Source of the DNA: UBA1351 sp963677885
Lineage (GTDB): Bacteria > Bacillota > Clostridia > Lachnospirales > Vallitaleaceae
Length of the DNA: 64,000 bases
Assembly (NCBI GenBank): GCA_963677885.1
Contig: OY782500.1
Coordinates: 1,860,001-1,924,000 of the forward strand
Direction: 5' to 3'
In this document: piece after piece, positions 54,816 to 63,218 of the stretch
Numbering within the stretch: position 1 is the stretch's first letter
How the letters are laid out: every line of letters begins with the position of its first letter
The notes under the pieces: model-generated
Databases searched by the model: none
What the model saw: the letters and a program-made list of their open reading frames with translations, nothing else
Told to the model about the DNA's origin: nothing
Translations under genes and position numbers: made by a program

Positions 54816-56624
54816 TTAAACAATTGCCGGCAGACGTATAATGACGGTAGTTCCCTGACCTGGCTCACTCATATAGGTAAGTCCGTAATCGCCGCCATAG
54901 AGAAGCTTGATTCGTTCATGTATATTTCTTACACCGTATCCATGACTTTCTTCTGTTTGGCCAAAAGACAGGACTCTGATAATCTCTTCAGACGACATAC
55001 CCATACCATTGTCTGTGACCTCAAGGACAATATCCTGGTCTTCCTGCCAGCCCGAAACAGAGATTGTACCACCTGAATCCTCACGTTTGAATATACCGTG
55101 AAGAATTGCATTTTCAATGAGAGGCTGCAAAATAATCTTTGGTAACTTACAGGGTAAGATTTCATCTTCTACGTCTACTTCATAATGAATCCTGTCCTCA
55201 TACCGCATGTTTTGGATTTTTATATATTGTTCTACATGACTTAACTCGTCACGCAGGCTAATAATATCCTTCCCTTTACTCAGACTCAGCTTATAGAATT
55301 TGGCAAGAGCCTGGGATATGGCTGTAATCTCCGGGGCATTCTTATCCATTGCCTTCCAGTTAATCATATCTAAGGTATTGTAGAGAAAATGTGGGTTAAT
55401 TTGTGCCTGTAGCGCTTTTAGCTCAGCAGACTTAAGTTCCTGACCATCTTCATATGATTTTTTCAGAAGTCGCCTTAACTGTTTAAGCATATAGTTGAAA
55501 CTCCGGTTAAGCTGTCCAATTTCGTCCTGACTGTCATCATCTGCTACAATGTCCATTTGTCCATTTTGAACTTGAACCATTTGCTCTGATAATTGATGGA
55601 TTCTATCTGTTAAGGATTTAGATAATATAAGGGCTAAACCAAAAGCTATAAGACCTCCTGCGATATATAAAAGTATGATGAAGTTTTTGATCTGGGTAGC
55701 AGAAGCTAAAATCTCTTCTTCAGGTATAGCCCCAACCAAGTACCAGTCTGTTTGATCAATAGCCTCATAGCGAAGGAGAAGATTTTCATGATCTTCCTGA
55801 ACCGTCAGCCACTTTCCATCCGACGAATCCCCTTCCCTGCCAGACATAAATTCCATAACTGATGACAGGATGGCTTCATCTGCAGTGCCTGCCCCAGCCA
55901 ACAACTCCTGGTGGTCATTAACCAGATATGTTCCCCCTCTTACAGTTGAATCAGCCTTGGAAACAATATCCTCAATGGTTGATTGTCGTAGGGACAACTC
56001 CATATAACCTAGAATTCTACTTAAATCCTCTGTATCACGTATCCGTCTTACCACCGGGATTACTTCAACTCTCCTGAACTTATTATTATCATCAGGCACT
56101 TCATAGGGTGGCATCCAAACCACCTTCCCCCGATAATCCTTCAGACGTTCATAACCGGCTGTCTTCTGGAACTCACTGATTGTATTAAAGTAGTAACCTT
56201 GAGACGAATAAGAAAGCCAGTCCGCCACATAGAGGGTAACGCGGAAAACATCCTGATCGTTTTTCAAAGAATAGATCATCTGCTCAAGGGCCAGATTATC
56301 CTTATATTGCTGGACATCATCACCCTCAATGACCTCTCTTTCCCGTTTTAAAATTGTTTGTACATCCTGACTAAAATGTATATAGTCCGATGTACTGATA
56401 AGGGTGGAGGTTTTAAATTCAATAAATCCAACAGCCTGTTCAAAAGCCTGATTGGCAGCATATTCTGTATCAGCCCTATAATCATCAGCTACCCGGTTAT
56501 AGGTTACAAAAGCAAGCAAGATCAAGGGAATAAATATCAAAACAAAAAACACAGCAATGACTTTGATTCGAATGGTCGGAAACAGTCGATCCCAAAGAGT
56601 CCTGGAAAAATTCAGATTTTTCAT
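54816..56624 (-). CDS. Sensor histidine kinase (YesM-like)
   Basis: 602 residues. Membrane segments about 18-40 and 300-322 enclose a dCache-type sensor; HAMP (about 325-375); His_kinase block QINPHFLYNTLDMINWKAM with the phosphorylated His at about 407; an ATPase domain ending in GYGVRNIHERIKLLYGG. It senses an outside sugar and phosphorylates the response regulator encoded just upstream, whose stop overlaps its start by four bases (ATGA). Confidence 0.92.
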   Translation of the reverse strand: MKNLNFSRTLWDRLFPTIRIKVIAVFFVLIFIPLILLAFVTYNRVADDYRADTEYAANQAFEQAVGFIEFKTSTLISTSDYIHFSQDVQTILKREREVIEGDDVQQYKDNLALEQMIYSLKNDQDVFRVTLYVADWLSYSSQGYYFNTISEFQKTAGYERLKDYRGKVVWMPPYEVPDDNNKFRRVEVIPVVRRIRDTEDLSRILGYMELSLRQSTIEDIVSKADSTVRGGTYLVNDHQELLAGAGTADEAILSSVMEFMSGREGDSSDGKWLTVQEDHENLLLRYEAIDQTDWYLVGAIPEEEILASATQIKNFIILLYIAGGLIAFGLALILSKSLTDRIHQLSEQMVQVQNGQMDIVADDDSQDEIGQLNRSFNYMLKQLRRLLKKSYEDGQELKSAELKALQAQINPHFLYNTLDMINWKAMDKNAPEITAISQALAKFYKLSLSKGKDIISLRDELSHVEQYIKIQNMRYEDRIHYEVDVEDEILPCKLPKIILQPLIENAILHGIFKREDSGGTISVSGWQEDQDIVLEVTDNGMGMSSEEIIRVLSFGQTEESHGYGVRNIHERIKLLYGGDYGLTYMSEPGQGTTVIIRLPAIV

Positions 56625-58186
56625 GATTGCTGTCTTTCCCTATAATCAGAAGGTGACCTACCAACTTCTTTTTTGAACATCTTGGCAAAATAATTAGCAT
56701 CTGTATATCCGACCATCTCAGACACCTCTCGTAATGAATATTTACTTTCCCTAAGTATTTTCTTAGCCTCTTCCACACGAATCATACGGATGAAGTGACT
56801 GATATTAACACCGGTTTCTTTTTTAAACAGTCCAGATAAATAACTGGTAGTTAGATAAACCTGGTCCGCCAGATTCTTGGTAGACAGGTTACTATCCATA
56901 TATTGGTCTTTAATAATCTGAATCACGGTCCGTATAGACGTGGAATAGTTTTCTTTAAGCTTCACAATATTCACAATTAAGTCAATTTGATCTATCAAGA
57001 ATTTTTTAAGTTCTTCAAGGGTTTCTATGCGAAATATTTCTTCCCACAAATAAGGGTTATCAGTATTGTGGTCGCCTTCATAAGCCACCTCTTCCCGTGC
57101 ATGATTGTGAAGTGCCAAACACATATGAAAAACGGCATTCTTCAAATCATTAACAACTAAACCGTTGTTAAACCGTATTCCTTTCATGGTCTGATCAACA
57201 AAAGGAATCAATCCATCATAATCTTTTTGAGATATAAGCCTTCGGAAGTCTCTGGAAATAAGGTTTTCATCAAATACAAGATCCCCGCTTCCTAAACTAA
57301 AATGACCGGTTACCATCTTCCCATATCCCATGAAGAATAACATCTGTAAACCAATAACTGCATCCTGATAAGATTTATAAACCTGAGTCAAACCCTTGAC
57401 CAGATCACTGGCTGACATAAACATCTGAGAAACTATTAGCTCATGCTGGTCCATAAGACCCGCCTTAAGATGATCCAACTGAGACTTATAAGAACTGTCA
57501 CTTTTGACAATCCATACAAGGTGCTTGCTGTCTTTCATGGACCCAATGATATGACTGGTTCCAAATTCATCCGCCAAATACTGGTTCAGCATATGAAAAA
57601 TCCCAGCTACCTGTATCCCCTTATCCTGGTCCCTTACTTTTATAATCAAGGTAAAGATCAGATCATTTTCATTAATTTTAAGACCTAAACTATCCAAAAG
57701 TGGAAGACATTCACCTAGATCCACATTGGAACGAATCAACTTCTCAACAAGACTGTGTTTAACCGTCGTCTCATCCACCATACCAATCGGCTTTCGAACT
57801 TCCTCCCAGTATAGTTCTACAGCTTTAGACACCGTTTTTGAAAGCTCATCAATATCAATGGGCTTCTCAACATAATCAACAGCTCCAAGATGGATAGCAG
57901 CCTTTAAATACTCTTTATCTGAAAACCCACTGAGAAAAATAATCTTACATTCCGGTAATCTGGCTTTCACTTCACTGGCCAAATCAATGCCGTTCATCAT
58001 AGGCATACGAATATCAGTCAGCAAAATATCAGGCTGACATTCACTTAGTTTACCAAGGGCCTGCTGTCCATTTTCCGCTTCAATAATCTTCTCAACGCCC
58101 AGAGCTTTCCAAGGTACATTATTCAATAATCCCCGTCTTGTAACCGCTTCATCATCAACAATAAGCATGACCGGACTCTGACTCAT
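56621..58186 (-). CDS. AraC-type response regulator (YesN-like)
   Basis: 521 residues from the ATG at 58186 (GGAAGGTGAATAGG). Receiver domain (about 5-120): VDDEA, ILLTDIRMP with the phosphorylated Asp, FLSGF, YVEKPI. C-terminal AraC HTH (about 420-518): LADQVYLTTSYLSGLFKKETGVNISHFIR and REVSEMVGYTDANYFAKMFKKEVGRSPSDYR. It should activate the GH42-to-GH43 operon directly downstream. TGTTACAAT at about 58232-58240 may be an extended -10 box. Confidence 0.92.
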   Translation of the reverse strand: MSQSPVMLIVDDEAVTRRGLLNNVPWKALGVEKIIEAENGQQALGKLSECQPDILLTDIRMPMMNGIDLASEVKARLPECKIIFLSGFSDKEYLKAAIHLGAVDYVEKPIDIDELSKTVSKAVELYWEEVRKPIGMVDETTVKHSLVEKLIRSNVDLGECLPLLDSLGLKINENDLIFTLIIKVRDQDKGIQVAGIFHMLNQYLADEFGTSHIIGSMKDSKHLVWIVKSDSSYKSQLDHLKAGLMDQHELIVSQMFMSASDLVKGLTQVYKSYQDAVIGLQMLFFMGYGKMVTGHFSLGSGDLVFDENLISRDFRRLISQKDYDGLIPFVDQTMKGIRFNNGLVVNDLKNAVFHMCLALHNHAREEVAYEGDHNTDNPYLWEEIFRIETLEELKKFLIDQIDLIVNIVKLKENYSTSIRTVIQIIKDQYMDSNLSTKNLADQVYLTTSYLSGLFKKETGVNISHFIRMIRVEEAKKILRESKYSLREVSEMVGYTDANYFAKMFKKEVGRSPSDYRERQQS

Positions 58187-58257
58187 CCTATTCACCTTCC
58201 TCGCTGCCAATAGATTTTCATTCTTGAAATCATTGTAACACAAGTGTCAATTCTAAA

Positions 58258-58295
58258 ATAGCCGATAAGGTATGGATTCATACCTTATCGGCTAT
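58258..58295 (-). terminator. Strong hairpin, probable terminator of the chemoreceptor gene
   Basis: Perfect 17-bp stem (ATAGCCGATAAGGTATG and complement) with a 4-base loop, 22 bp after the receptor stop. The T run on the minus strand is short (TTTT), so termination may be partial. Confidence 0.6.
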
Positions 58296-58316
58296 AAAAC
58301 ATCTTAATAATTGGAT

Positions 58317-60506
58317 TTATTCTGCATCAGATAATTGAAAATTACTGATTAGATCAGCAAACTCTTTGGACAGCTCATCCAATCTTTTACCACTGTTTTC
58401 AACTTCTACCATTGCAGCCAACATCTGTTCTGACGAAGCAGAAGTTTCTATGGTAACAGCTGCATTCTCTTCGGCTATGGCACCTAATTCTTCAATGGCC
58501 TCAATAACCTTAGATCTGTTCTTTTCCATGGCCAGGCTGATTTCCATAATACGCTCGATTTCCATCATGGACAGGCGAATTCCTTCAGCAATTTCATCGT
58601 ATTTGCTTTCGGTTTCTTTAACACTGCCAACCTGTTTTTCAACTGCTTCCTTAACCACTTCACCGGTGGATATGGCACGGTGGGATTTTTCCTGGAACTC
58701 GTTGAGCATACGGTCAATTTCTTTAGTAGAGTCATTGGTCTGTTCTGACAGCTTGCGGATTTCATCAGCTACAACAGCAAAACCTCTGCCGTGTTCTCCG
58801 GCTCTGGCAGCTTCAATCGCTGCATTTAGGGCCAAGAGGTTGGTCTGCTCAGCAATGCTGGCAATTAGACTGGAGGCCTCCCTGATCTGAAGGGTGCTTT
58901 CATTGGTCTCCGATACAACCTGGAGTATCTCATCCATGGCTTTCTGACTGCTGGCAGTCTTTTCTGTCAGATCTTTAATAACCATAATACCCTGGTTGGA
59001 CAGGTCAGTGATGTGCTTGGATGAATCCTGTAAACTTCTCGCGCTTTCACTACTTTCCTGAATGGTATTTCCAAGAGCATTAATATCCTCTGATGCCTCC
59101 TGAATATTCTGAGCCTGCCTGGCCGCTCCCAAAGAAATCTGCTCCATGCTTTCAGACACATTTTCCGTGGTTTTGGTAGTTTCATAAGCATGTCTGTTTA
59201 AGTTGGATGCAGTTTCAGTAACACTGGTGGAAGATGATACAATCTCTTCAAGTAGCGCCTTGATCTTACTGTGCATTTCATTAATAGCCAGTGTTAATTT
59301 GCCGATTTCGTCTTTTGTTCCTACTTTTAATGGTTGAACATTCAATCGACCATCAGCAATATGACCGGCAAAATCCACAACCTTATTGATTGGTTTAATA
59401 ATTGACCGAATCAGAAAGATTGAGAATATACTCGACAGAATAAGGCCAACAGGTATGACTATAAAGAGCATTCTTGTCGTTGACGTAGCTGACTGAACCT
59501 GACTATCAACACTAACCAAAGTAGCTTCTATACCTGAAGCAGCTAATTCCTTAATATCAATTGTAAATTCATCTAAAATTGCCTGGGTAGCCTCCAATTG
59601 TTCTTGGCGAAGAAGATTGGCATCCAGGACGCCTTGAAGGGATTCCTTATATTTTTCACTGTATAAACTGATTTGCGCCAGGTAATTCTGGTCTGAAGCA
59701 CTGGAGGATCCCTTTTTGTACTCTTCAAGGGCTTCCTCAAAGCCTGCAAAGTCGCTTAGGGATTTCTCCAACAAGCTGGTGTCACTGGCTAATTGGGCCC
59801 TATAAGCGTGTTCAACCAGAATCTTAATCTCTGTTGTAATACTCTTGGCATTGACAATCCGCTCCCGAATATCAGTCAGGTAGCCTAACTGATGAGGGGC
59901 AATGCCATCTGCTTCAATCCATTCACTATAGGATTCTTCCAAATCCATTAGGTCCTCAACATGTTCCTCAAAATAATCCTCAGCAATATTGGACCAATCC
60001 CGAATCACCTGTGAGGAGTCTTCAAATATGACCTCATATCCATCGATACCTTCCTTGGCTTCATAGACCAAAGCTTCCAGCTCAACAAAAGATTCTTCCA
60101 CTTTTGATGAGAGCGGTACCAAATCACTTAAATTATTATACTTGCCTATGTGTTGATCCAAAGACTGGAATCCCTGCTTTAAGGCAGGTATCTCTTCTTC
60201 AATAAGAGCAAATGATTCACTGTTTCCGGTAATGATATAGTTTTCGACATGACCGGCCAAACCAAGGACCCCCTCCTCGACTTCCGTTGTCAACTGAACT
60301 AAAACCATATACTCATTTTTGATTTCTTCTGAAGACCGGCTGATATTGGACATGACCAGCGTTGTCACCAAAGTGATCACAACCATAACCAAGATAATAA
60401 TGGCAAAAGAACCACCAATCTTAGCTTTTAACCCAATACCTTTTAATCCATTGCCTTTTTGGTCCTTGCTTTTTACACCTTTGCCTTTTACACCCTTTTT
60501 GCCCAC
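58317..60506 (-). CDS. Transmembrane methyl-accepting chemotaxis protein with helical sensor
   Basis: 729 residues from the GTG at 60506, chosen because AAAGGAGTGTACTT precedes it; earlier ATGs have no site. Before the first membrane segment (about 33-55) stands a Lys/Gly repeat (GKKGVKGKGVKSKDQKGNGL). Extracytoplasmic all-helical sensor (about 58-340), second membrane segment (about 344-368), HAMP, signalling tip TNLLALNAAIEAARAGEHGRGFAVVADEIRKLS at about 553. No pocket motif to name a ligand. Confidence 0.9.
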   Translation of the reverse strand: MGKKGVKGKGVKSKDQKGNGLKGIGLKAKIGGSFAIIILVMVVITLVTTLVMSNISRSSEEIKNEYMVLVQLTTEVEEGVLGLAGHVENYIITGNSESFALIEEEIPALKQGFQSLDQHIGKYNNLSDLVPLSSKVEESFVELEALVYEAKEGIDGYEVIFEDSSQVIRDWSNIAEDYFEEHVEDLMDLEESYSEWIEADGIAPHQLGYLTDIRERIVNAKSITTEIKILVEHAYRAQLASDTSLLEKSLSDFAGFEEALEEYKKGSSSASDQNYLAQISLYSEKYKESLQGVLDANLLRQEQLEATQAILDEFTIDIKELAASGIEATLVSVDSQVQSATSTTRMLFIVIPVGLILSSIFSIFLIRSIIKPINKVVDFAGHIADGRLNVQPLKVGTKDEIGKLTLAINEMHSKIKALLEEIVSSSTSVTETASNLNRHAYETTKTTENVSESMEQISLGAARQAQNIQEASEDINALGNTIQESSESARSLQDSSKHITDLSNQGIMVIKDLTEKTASSQKAMDEILQVVSETNESTLQIREASSLIASIAEQTNLLALNAAIEAARAGEHGRGFAVVADEIRKLSEQTNDSTKEIDRMLNEFQEKSHRAISTGEVVKEAVEKQVGSVKETESKYDEIAEGIRLSMMEIERIMEISLAMEKNRSKVIEAIEELGAIAEENAAVTIETSASSEQMLAAMVEVENSGKRLDELSKEFADLISNFQLSDAE

Positions 60507-60603
60507 AAGTACACTCCTTTCACGCCTGCACATAGCCATGCAAATCACACTGTCAAAAATATGCCTTCCCAACTCATAATTTTGTCCCTTTACTGTACTT
60601 CAT

Positions 60604-60612
60604 ATTATATCA
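60604..60612 (-). promoter_or_regulatory. Extended -10 promoter of the chemoreceptor gene
   Basis: Minus-strand TGATATAAT (TGn-TATAAT); the -35 region is poor, as often seen with extended -10 boxes. About 98 bp before the GTG start. Confidence 0.5.
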
Positions 60613-60698
60613 TAAACAATGAAAAAATTTGGGTGGATATCACGAAATAAAGTGAAAGTCTTTGTCAGGGTATGGTTATGGGTTCTTGCTTTTGGGTT

Positions 60699-60767
60699 GA
60701 AATAGTTAGACAGGCCTAATCTCTTGCGCACTTCGTGAAGCCGTTCTTAGGCCTGTCTAACTATTTC
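60699..60767. repeat. 69-bp perfect hairpin element
   Basis: Two perfect 21-bp arms (60699-60719 and 60747-60767; core AGTTAGACAGGCCTAA) with a 27-base loop that holds a further small stem (CACTTCGTGAAG). No T tract, so not a typical terminator. Confidence 0.6.
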
Positions 60768-60782
60768 TGCCTAAATGCGAGA

Positions 60783-60814
60783 ATAAAAAAATCCTGAAGG
60801 GGATTTCAGGATTT
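60783..60814 (-). terminator. Intrinsic terminator of the GH36 gene
   Basis: Stem AAATCCTGAA/TTCAGGATTT with a 6-base loop, then T6-T7 on the minus strand; 20 bp after the stop codon. Confidence 0.8.
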
Positions 60815-60834
60815 GTTTAGTTTGTGATATGAGG

Positions 60835-62934
60835 TTATTTAATTTTTTTTAAGTGTAGGACGACGCCTTCGAAGTTATCGGGTTCATCCCATATGATTTC
60901 ATTGTCTATTAGGGTAATCTTTTGGCTTCCGCTTCCGTAGCTTTCTATGAGGTCATAGGTGTCATCCAATTCCATCATGATGGTAAGGAGGCCATTGGTT
61001 TCGTAGGAGTGTAAAACCAGGAGACCTTCGTCACCATAGGTTCTGAGGATGCCTTGCCAGCCTTGTGGATGTCTGTAGCTCACTATGTCTGGGCCATATC
61101 GTCTGGTATAGCCGTCTTTAATGATGTGGGAAACCTTTTTGTAGAAGGCAATTCCCTCCTCTATTAACTTCCATTGGTCCTCATTAAGATTAGTTACATG
61201 ACCGGACAGACACATTCTTCCCAGAAAGGTTGCAGCAATGGAATAGGCTATTCTTTTTAGACTGTCATCTTTTTGAATGACAGCCCAGATCTGGCTTTGT
61301 CTAGGCAGCATAACCCTGTGGAGGTTGGCAGCTATAATCGGGATTTCCACACACTCATGGGCATCTGAAAAAGATGACATACTAGTCTCTCCAATCATTC
61401 TTGGTTCAAGACGATGACCACCTGATGCACAGTTTTCCAGAATAATTTCCGGAATTTCTTCTTTTACCTTTTGTATGAAATCAAAGGAAGCTTCCATATT
61501 CTGACGAAGGCCTTCACCAAGGGATTCTGCACCATCACAACCCACTCCAACCGTATCATTGTAATCTATTTTCATATATTCAAAGCCATATTCTTTGAGA
61601 GTTCCAATAACCTTTCCAGAAAGATAGTTAGTGACTTCTTCTTTTCGAAGGTCCCAGAAACGTCGCATAGTCGTCGTCAAAGGATACCCATCTCTTTGAA
61701 GGAGCCAGTCCGTTTTCTGATAGGCTTTGGCATCCCTACCAACATTTTCAATTTCAAACCACAGACCAGGCTTTAAGCCTTTATCCTTAATGGCCTTAAC
61801 GGTCTTGTGGAGACCTTGTGGGAATAGGTCACCAGATACATTATAGTCACCCATAGACGTATCCCAAGGTACGTCAGGCTGTTTATACCAACCACAGTCA
61901 ATGACGAAATATTCAAAACCCCTACTATCTATCGCCTCAAGAATCCCCATAATATTATCATGGGAAGGATTTCCCCAAGTCGTACAGTATTCATTAAATA
62001 CCACTGGTAAAGACTGCTCAGATTTTGGACCTTGATTAACTTTTGATTTCCCGCAGCTTACTAAGCGATGGGAAACAAGATCTAACCCTTGATTTTTGCC
62101 ATAACATACCGTAACCATAGCTTCCGGTGACCTAAAAGATCCACCTGGTTCAAGGTTTTTCATCCACTGTCCAAACTCCCGGTCAGCCAGACCACCGGAT
62201 ATAGACAAGCCTTCATCCAACCGATATACTTCCATTTGCCAAGAGGCTCCATGAGCCAGCATAGCCCCCCACAAAAGATCATTTTTTGTATCTTCAAGAA
62301 CCACATAAGGAAAGAAGTTATTCACAGCCATAGACCCGATTTGACCAAAGCGTTCACAGCGGACACCATGTTTTGCCCAGGATGGTTCCAGTAACAGGTC
62401 TTCAATCGACCTGGTTTCCAGACGCCCTTCCATGCTCCAGGAAGAACGGAGGCGGTGAAGGTTCATGTCACCATGTCCATCTCCCTTAAGTAGGGGCGAC
62501 AGCCCACCAAGCGAAAAGCTGGACAGCATTTCAAGGCTTATGGGTTCACTGCTTATATTGGTCAATTCGCTGGTTATGCGAAAAGCATCTTGGCCTTGTA
62601 CCAGTCTCAAACAATGATTAACCTTGTACCTGCCCTGACATACAAGTCTGGTTACAATCATCCTTTCATCATCAGACTCTATAAGGTCTTGGCCTTCATA
62701 GACAAGACTTGTTGTTGACTCGCCATTACGCAGGCTTTTTCCTCCTGCATAGGCTCCGGGATATACATCCCCAGCAACTTTTAGCTGAACCAAATTTTCA
62801 ATCCGATGGACTTTTTCCATATCTTCAGAATATTGGCATTCTGCAGGCAAAAGCACCAATTCAATAATCTTAGTTTCCTGGTCTAAAAGGTAAATAGCCT
62901 GCATATCACCAAGTTCATATCGATTTAGTATCAT
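60835..62934 (-). CDS. GH36 alpha-galactosidase
   Basis: 699 residues from the ATG at 62934; an in-frame TTG at 62940 (AAAGGATGAA before it) is equally possible. N-terminal beta-supersandwich (about 1-310), barrel with FEYFVIDCGWY, GLKPGLWFEIENV, YGFEYMKIDYNDT (nucleophile Asp about 456) and MSSFSDAHECVEIP (acid/base Asp about 523), then a beta C-terminus. No signal peptide. It removes alpha-galactosyl groups from imported oligosaccharides. Single-gene unit with its own terminator. Confidence 0.92.
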   Translation of the reverse strand: MILNRYELGDMQAIYLLDQETKIIELVLLPAECQYSEDMEKVHRIENLVQLKVAGDVYPGAYAGGKSLRNGESTTSLVYEGQDLIESDDERMIVTRLVCQGRYKVNHCLRLVQGQDAFRITSELTNISSEPISLEMLSSFSLGGLSPLLKGDGHGDMNLHRLRSSWSMEGRLETRSIEDLLLEPSWAKHGVRCERFGQIGSMAVNNFFPYVVLEDTKNDLLWGAMLAHGASWQMEVYRLDEGLSISGGLADREFGQWMKNLEPGGSFRSPEAMVTVCYGKNQGLDLVSHRLVSCGKSKVNQGPKSEQSLPVVFNEYCTTWGNPSHDNIMGILEAIDSRGFEYFVIDCGWYKQPDVPWDTSMGDYNVSGDLFPQGLHKTVKAIKDKGLKPGLWFEIENVGRDAKAYQKTDWLLQRDGYPLTTTMRRFWDLRKEEVTNYLSGKVIGTLKEYGFEYMKIDYNDTVGVGCDGAESLGEGLRQNMEASFDFIQKVKEEIPEIILENCASGGHRLEPRMIGETSMSSFSDAHECVEIPIIAANLHRVMLPRQSQIWAVIQKDDSLKRIAYSIAATFLGRMCLSGHVTNLNEDQWKLIEEGIAFYKKVSHIIKDGYTRRYGPDIVSYRHPQGWQGILRTYGDEGLLVLHSYETNGLLTIMMELDDTYDLIESYGSGSQKITLIDNEIIWDEPDNFEGVVLHLKKIK

Positions 62935-62977
62935 CCTCAATTCATCCTTTCACTTTTGTTATCTCTCATTCTTTTCC

Positions 62978-63031
62978 ATCATACATCAAAAGATAAGGTC
63001 CTAACAAGTAAAACTTATTGTCCGAACAAGT
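62978..63031 (-). promoter_or_regulatory. GH36 promoter with AACAAGT direct repeats
   Basis: Minus strand TTGTTA (63002-63007), 18 bp, TATGAT (62978-62983). AACAAGT occurs at 63003-63009 over the -35 box and again at 63025-63031, 22 bp upstream, as an activator site might. Confidence 0.35.
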
Positions 63032-63111
63032 TCCCATTATTCTTTTCTTGACTTAACCTATGACTACAGCTGGTTTTCCTCCTTGTGTATAATCAAGGTC
63101 TGTCTCAAATA

Positions 63112-63142
63112 AAATAAAAAAGCCCCAAGATAAACTTGGGAC
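63112..63142 (-). terminator. Intrinsic terminator of the last chemoreceptor gene
   Basis: CCCAAG/CTTGGG stem extended by AG/CT past one mismatch, then T6 and further T-rich sequence on the minus strand; about 80 bp after the stop at 63219. Confidence 0.65.
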
Positions 63143-63218
63143 TTCTATTATTTACATGTTCAATTTTTTTGATATAGGTGGGCTTAAATCTTTAGCATCT
63201 TTTTGATATGAGTGAAAC

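Larger units (their letters stand above)
60507..60834. other. 328-bp intergenic region
   Basis: No gene seen. Contains the receptor promoter (60604-60612), a perfect 21-bp-arm hairpin (60699-60767) and the GH36 terminator (60789-60814). Confidence 0.6.

Noticed and set aside
58366..58890. 174-residue Ser-rich plus-strand frame in the chemoreceptor gene
   Set aside because: Typical antisense frame of chemoreceptor helices; no start signal.
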